DNA of 64,000 nt from Anaspis maculata (lineage: Eukaryota > Arthropoda > Insecta > Coleoptera > Scraptiidae). Below are positions 59,650-64,000 of the stretch, one piece after another. Under the pieces are notes generated by a model. The model had not been told where the DNA came from. It made no database searches and saw only the letters and a program-made list of their open reading frames with translations. Each line of letters starts with the position of its first letter. Position 1 is the first letter of the stretch. The DNA lies in NCBI GenBank assembly GCA_949128115.1, contig OX421964.1, forward strand, positions 20,422,892 through 20,486,891, read 5' to 3'. Both the position numbers and the translations under genes were made by a program.

Positions 59650-62058
59650 TCAAGTGAACTGTTTGAAGAAGTCACTCCCTGCCTCAATCAGAATGTCGAA
59701 AGTGTCTCTCCCCTGTAGCAACTCAGTCTGTTCGTTCAAGGTGTTTTGTTCACTGTTTTTTAATGATTTTGAAATTTCAAGTGATTCAAAAAGAATTCGT
59801 TTTTGATATTTGGATTCATGATGTAAAATTTTGAAGCAAGAGTCTGGATTGAATGTGTGGCCAGATGAAATGATGTGGTAAGCAAACTTTGACTTCGCTT
59901 CGAAGTAGCCTATTTTTTTAAACTTGTTTATTTCACTTAAATGCTCTTTAAAGCGTATCTCTCCTTTTCTTCCAGTTTCGCCGATATAGACACTGTTGCA
60001 GTTTTGACATGATAATTGGTATACACCACATTTATCAAATTTATTAAGGGGGTCTTTAGTGTTGATAATTATGTCGAGTTTTCTTAAAGAACAAAATGAA
60101 ATAGAAATATTTTGATTTGATTTTTTGAAAATTCGTGCAATATTCAATGATTCATAACCAATATAGGGAAGACTTCTGTAAATCTTCTGTTGTTCTGTTG
60201 AAATATGGTGATAAGAAAACTTGTATATGAATTTATTGAATAATCTGGTAATTAGCTTTTTTGGATATCCATTGTTCTCTGCAATTTGATAAATGATATT
60301 GAGCTCTTTTTTGAAGTCCATTTGGAGTAAGGGAATTTTGAAAAGTCTAGTGAAGAAACAATTGAAAGCGGATATTTTAGCGCTTGGTGAGTGAATTGAT
60401 GAAAAAGGAATGATCGTATCTGTAGAAGTTGGTTTTCGGTAAATGCTGAAGTTAATTTCATTACCATCATTTCTTTTGAGAAGCAAATCGAGAAAAGGTA
60501 AAGTTCTGTTATTTTCTATTTCGTAGGTAAATTTGATGTTAGGATGTAAAGTGTTCAAATAGTTCAAAAACATTTCTATTTCATTTTCAGAGAAATTGAC
60601 AATTGCCAATACATCGTCAACATATCTAGACCAGAATAAAATTTTATTTTTCCAAGGATTGCAGTAGTTCAAAATTTTAGTAGTTTCAAGATTGTCCATA
60701 AAGATATCAGCAAGTAAAGGACTTAAATTAGAGCCCATAGAGAGCCCAGTTTTTTGAGTATAAAATTTTTGATTAAATTGAAAATAGTTTTGATCTAACG
60801 ACAAACCTAATAGAGAACAAATATCAAGGACTTGATATGTTGGTAAGTCGGTAGCAAAAAGAAGATTTCTGACTAGTTCAATACATTCCTGAGCGGGAAC
60901 GGATGGAAAGAGATTTGACACATCAACTGAAATAAGAATGGCTTCATTTGGAATGTATATTGAATTGAGTTTTTTAACTAAATCGCTCGAGTTTTTGAGT
61001 GAGAATTGGCCTGAAAAATTGGTGGTTTCTCGGATAGTTTTGTTCAGCCATTTGGACAGTATGGAACATGGGGTGTTGATATAAGAGAGAACTGGACGTA
61101 TCGGGCAATTGATCTTATGAATTTTTGGAAGTCCGTAAAGTCTTGGTATCAGAGGATTCTGCGGTAGAATTTCTTGAATTTTGGTTATGTTGAAGTTGTT
61201 AAGTGTCTCTGAGCATGCTTTGAAAATAATCTTGAAGTGTTTAATGAATCTATCATGTGGGTTTTGGTTTAAAAGTGAGAAGTCACCAGACAACAGAAAT
61301 TGTTCTACCTTATCAATATAGACATTTTTGTCCAAAATAACAATAGAACTGCCTTTATCAGCTTTTGAAACTATCAAATTATTGTTCGATATCTTAGATT
61401 TTAGGTTTTTCAGAGTTTTATGATGTTCAGTTGTATTGATTTTGATTTTGTGTTCTGAAAGATGATCGAACAAGTGGATTTGCACCCTTGATTTTGTAAG
61501 AGCTTTATTGTTAAATTTTGTAGTATGAAGAATATTTTCTGAATCAACAGCTAGATGTTCAAAGTTTTCAATTATCTCACTTTTACTAGGTTGAATGATG
61601 AATTTCAAACCAAGCTTAAGAATGTTTGTTTCTTTGTCTGATAGTGTAGTATTAGATAAGTTGGTGATTCGGTTATGAAACTCATGTGGTGGAATTATGC
61701 TGTTAGGGTATTTATGAGGAGATTTATTTTCATTTGTATTGTGCTGTTTTAGGTTATTGAGTTTTTGTTCAATTCTTTCAAGTTTCTTTTGGCCTTCGTA
61801 TTTGACAATATCAAAAAGTTGTTGTTGAAGCAAATCAAATTCTAGTGAATGTAATATGTTGGCAAGTTTACTGTATAAAAGTTTTAGTTTTAGGTCGATT
61901 ATGTTCAATTTATTGTAGAAACCTTTAACTTCAGACTTAATCCAGACTCTTCTAGCGGTGATTAGTGCTTTCTTAGCCGATGGGGATTTGTTCTTGATTT
62001 GTAATTGGATGTATCTTGGTGTTAGGTTGTGTCGTAGACATTCTTGATTGAAGTCGAA
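59650..62058 (-). CDS. Penelope-like reverse transcriptase with GIY-YIG endonuclease
   Basis: It copies its RNA into a break made by its own endonuclease. The minus-strand frame is open from the junction at 62058 (starting FDFNQECL) to the stop at 59650, ~802 codons; no ATG is visible, so the N terminus may be lost at the A/T-run junction. Numbering from the TTG at 61908: the RT has DVSNLFPSVP (motif A region), TGLSMGSNLSPLLADIFM (motif B) and the catalytic YVDD at 429-432. The C-terminal GIY-YIG domain has GVY at 628-630, Cys 634 and 637, YIG at 641-643, then R652 and E655. The length fits Penelope proteins. No internal stops, so it may be young. Confidence 0.93.
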   Translation of the reverse strand, partial: FDFNQECLRHNLTPRYIQLQIKNKSPSAKKALITARRVWIKSEVKGFYNKLNIIDLKLKLLYSKLANILHSLEFDLLQQQLFDIVKYEGQKKLERIEQKLNNLKQHNTNENKSPHKYPNSIIPPHEFHNRITNLSNTTLSDKETNILKLGLKFIIQPSKSEIIENFEHLAVDSENILHTTKFNNKALTKSRVQIHLFDHLSEHKIKINTTEHHKTLKNLKSKISNNNLIVSKADKGSSIVILDKNVYIDKVEQFLLSGDFSLLNQNPHDRFIKHFKIIFKACSETLNNFNITKIQEILPQNPLIPRLYGLPKIHKINCPIRPVLSYINTPCSILSKWLNKTIRETTNFSGQFSLKNSSDLVKKLNSIYIPNEAILISVDVSNLFPSVPAQECIELVRNLLFATDLPTYQVLDICSLLGLSLDQNYFQFNQKFYTQKTGLSMGSNLSPLLADIFMDNLETTKILNYCNPWKNKILFWSRYVDDVLAIVNFSENEIEMFLNYLNTLHPNIKFTYEIENNRTLPFLDLLLKRNDGNEINFSIYRKPTSTDTIIPFSSIHSPSAKISAFNCFFTRLFKIPLLQMDFKKELNIIYQIAENNGYPKKLITRLFNKFIYKFSYHHISTEQQKIYRSLPYIGYESLNIARIFKKSNQNISISFCSLRKLDIIINTKDPLNKFDKCGVYQLSCQNCNSVYIGETGRKGEIRFKEHLSEINKFKKIGYFEAKSKFAYHIISSGHTFNPDSCFKILHHESKYQKRILFESLEISKSLKNSEQNTLNEQTELLQGRDTFDILIEAGSDFFKQFT

Positions 62059-62107
62059 GAAAAAAAAAAAAAAAAAAAAAAGGAAAGAATTGAATAAACT
62101 TGAGTGC

Positions 62108-62927
62108 CTATATCGGCGAAACTGGAAGAAAAGGAGAGATACGCTTTAAAGAGCATTTAAGTGAAATAAACAAGTTTAAAAAAATAGGCTACTTCGAAGC
62201 GAAGTCAAAGTTTGCTTACCACATCATTTCATCTGGCCACACATTCAATCCAGACTCTTGCTTCAAAATTTTACATCATGAATCCAAATATCAAAAACGA
62301 ATTCTTTTTGAATCACTTGAAATTTCAAAATCATTAAAAAACAGTGAACAAAACACCTTGAACGAACAGACTGAGTTGCTACAGGGGAGAGACACTTTCG
62401 ACATTCTGATTGAGGCAGGGAGTGACTTCTTCAAACAGTTCACTTGATGTTTGTTTGAGTTGTTCCTTGGTTCTGTTGGTGTGTGTTTGTGTCTCTCTCA
62501 AGTAGCCGGTTAGTCTGTTCCCCATTTTTTCAGGTGGCACTCAAGTTTATTCAATTCTTTCCTTTTTTTTTTTTTTTTTTTTTTTTTACCTATTTACCTT
62601 TACCCGAACACCTTTATTCATTATTTAGTATCTAAGCAATTATTGTTAACAATTACCAAAATTCAAACTGACAATTATTTTCCATCCTGACATGAAACTT
62701 TTTTCAAAAATCTAAAAAGTGAGTTATTTTGAATTTTGGTTTCTGTATATTCATACCATTTATATATTTATTTGTAGCAAAAAAACCCTGAAGATGAGCG
62801 CCATCAGCTCGAAATATATATTGGTCGAAAAATAGACAACGATTTTTTATAAAGTAGTGTATAGACAGAAGATCATCGATATTTACTTTAAACACACTAC
62901 AGACATGGAAGAATTCCTGTGGAAAAT
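62108..62927 (+). pseudogene. 5'-truncated inverted Penelope copy (GIY-YIG end and 3' UTR)
   Basis: The frame to 62447 reproduces the last ~113 residues of the main copy, from YIGETGRKGEI to the end, with no change I can see in the protein. It lacks the RT. The 3' UTR also matches, apart from an ~85-base insert and a longer T run. Confidence 0.9.
62785..62826 (+). ncRNA. Hammerhead-ribozyme-like motif (second Penelope copy)
   Basis: Identical to the motif at 59353-59394 in the opposite orientation: CTGAAGA at 62788-62794, GAAA at 62811-62814, and a predicted cleavage point after T62822. The unpaired T at 62795 is the same deviation. Confidence 0.4.
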
Positions 62928-63922
62928 TTAGATTTTTTTATTAGAAAAAAATTTGTTCCTTTTTCGCTTTTTCTTGTATTTTCAAGTAGGCACCAATAAT
63001 ATTTTTCCACCAGTAGACATAAATCTTCGGTACTTCGAATGCCCGTTCCTGACGAAATACTCACAAAAGAAACTTGAAACCGGCACACATTGTCGAAAAA
63101 CTTCACGACCGATCAAGGATGGTTCGAGCGCACCAAATGTTTGAACAGGACAAAAGTGTTGGGCTCGCTGGCGAGCCACATGGTGCAACACGGCAGTCAG
63201 GATGAAACCAGTCGGCTTTAGCATGCGGGGTCTCTTAAAGTCTCTAGTGTTTTCTACACAGACAAACGCGGCAAAATTGCAGGTAAATTTTCGATTTCAT
63301 GAACGATACTGGTGGCGTCCTTGTACGGATAACTTTCAAACCAATTGTTGTGCACATGTTTTATTGTGTCAAAAATAAAAATAAAATCATCCGGCGTCTT
63401 TTTCATACAATCTCTTCGCTTTCATAATAAAGGTTCTTGCGCTACCTAGAGCTAGAGGGCGCTCGGGCGCCCCCCTCAAGTTTGGCCCCCGAGGCGTTAG
63501 CCTCCCTCGCAACACCCTAAAGCCGGCCCTGCTGAAATCTATCAAATTATTGGCACCAGGGGTGGTTGCGACCACAAATAAAAATCTTAAGTTGAAAATT
63601 TCTTTATTTCTCATATCAGGAAGCATTGCCGGTTGAAATCGACATGAACAATAAACAAACTTTCAACTTAGATTTTCATTTGTGGCCTCTGGTGCCAATA
63701 ATTTTACAAATTTCAGTTATATTCAATCCCCTATAAAATCGTCATTTTTATCTTAGAGAATTTTCAAGACCACCACTGTGTCAATAAAAAAAACTCTACA
63801 AATATCTAAAAATATACAGGGTGCCTCATTTGAAATTCAAAAATTGATGTCAGTTCCGGTTACTTCCGGGAGTGAGAGCAGCTTTATGGACCAACGCAAC
63901 AAATAGCAAAAGTAGTCCCAAA

Positions 63923-64000
63923 TTATTATGTATGTACAGGATGGTCCATCCTAGCGTAATTATCCCATAGCGGTCTTACCGTTTATAGAGAAAAAGATGT
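63923..64000. other. Window end, nothing recognised
   Basis: 78 bases beyond the outer foldback arm. Confidence 0.4.

Larger units (their letters stand above)
59296..62927. mobile_element. Head-to-head pair of Penelope-like elements in the hAT element
   Basis: TTAGATTTTTTTA at 59283-59295 recurs at 62928-62940, giving a 13-bp target duplication. Inside, a nearly full copy lies on the minus strand (62058 to 59296) and a 5'-truncated copy on the plus strand (62108 to 62927). Their 5' sides meet at a ~22-base A run. The plus copy holds an extra ~85 bases near 62500-62580. Such inverted tandem arrangements are known for Penelope elements. Confidence 0.82.
59064..63531. mobile_element. Non-autonomous hAT-type element with 8-bp target duplication
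   Basis: CAGGGCCGGC at the left end and GCCGGCCCTG at the right, flanked by CTGAAATC at 59056-59063 and 63532-63539. Ends of this type and 8-bp duplications are hAT hallmarks. Excluding the Penelope insertion, about 0.84 kb remains, with no transposase. Confidence 0.9.
58850..63922. mobile_element. Outer foldback element hosting a hAT-type element
   Basis: Left arm 58850-59063 plus 63540-~63601 is the inverse of ~63656-63922 (GACTACTTTTGCTRTTTGTTG at the outer ends, ATTATTGGCACCAG inside). Outer ends are approximate and no perfect TA pair is seen. The uninterrupted right arm shows the pre-insertion sequence AACTGAAATTTGTAAAATTA for the hAT site. Confidence 0.75.

Noticed and set aside
59650..61908. 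Group II intron or retron-type reverse transcriptase
   Set aside because: The C-terminal GIY-YIG domain with its cysteine pair and the YVDD motif place it with Penelope-like elements.

Overview
The window reads as a nuclear contig from an insect or another arthropod; a hemipteran is my best guess. It is AT-rich, has no operons or ribosome-binding-site logic, shows one good spliced host gene end, and is otherwise dominated by arthropod-type transposons: Tc1/mariner, hAT, non-LTR, Penelope and gypsy elements, tRNA-derived SINEs and many foldback MITEs. I cannot name the species.

Layout. 1-8370: two exons of one unidentified host gene (1-57 and 7436-7810) separated by an inferred 7.4-kb phase-0 intron. 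The intron holds a 1.46-kb TA-flanked foldback element, a 120-bp MITE and a decayed gypsy pol with a SINE inside it. 8.4-19.4 kb: a second SINE with a 12-bp target duplication, decayed transposase pieces, a 159-bp tandem repeat, a ~270-bp tandem repeat rich in CCGCCATCTTG motifs, and several MITEs. 19474-22947: a complete Tc1-type transposon with an intact DD34E transposase and unusually long (~850 bp) terminal inverted repeats. 23816-32040: a TA-flanked foldback element whose left arm is interrupted by a full-length 5.4-kb non-LTR retrotransposon; the uninterrupted right arm preserves the empty site. 32-50 kb: mostly non-coding, with relics of an IS630/mariner-like transposase and a LINE, more MITEs and GC-rich stretches without a recognisable gene.

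50.3-57.75 kb: a broken gene for a large protein of a family I know only as uncharacterised. It has a conserved N-terminal half, a FEN1/PIN-like acidic nuclease-type region and a C-terminal cysteine-rich CXC-like tail. It is split by two TA-flanked palindromic insertions and several frameshifts. 58.85-63.92 kb: a three-level nest, with a foldback element containing a hAT-type element (8-bp target duplication CTGAAATC), which contains a head-to-head pair of Penelope-like elements (13-bp duplication) with a GIY-YIG endonuclease ORF and a hammerhead-ribozyme-like motif.

The genes do not form a pathway. The biology is transposon ecology: palindromic TA-target elements recur throughout and repeatedly serve as landing pads for other elements. 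In two places one arm of a palindrome records the sequence the other arm had before insertion.
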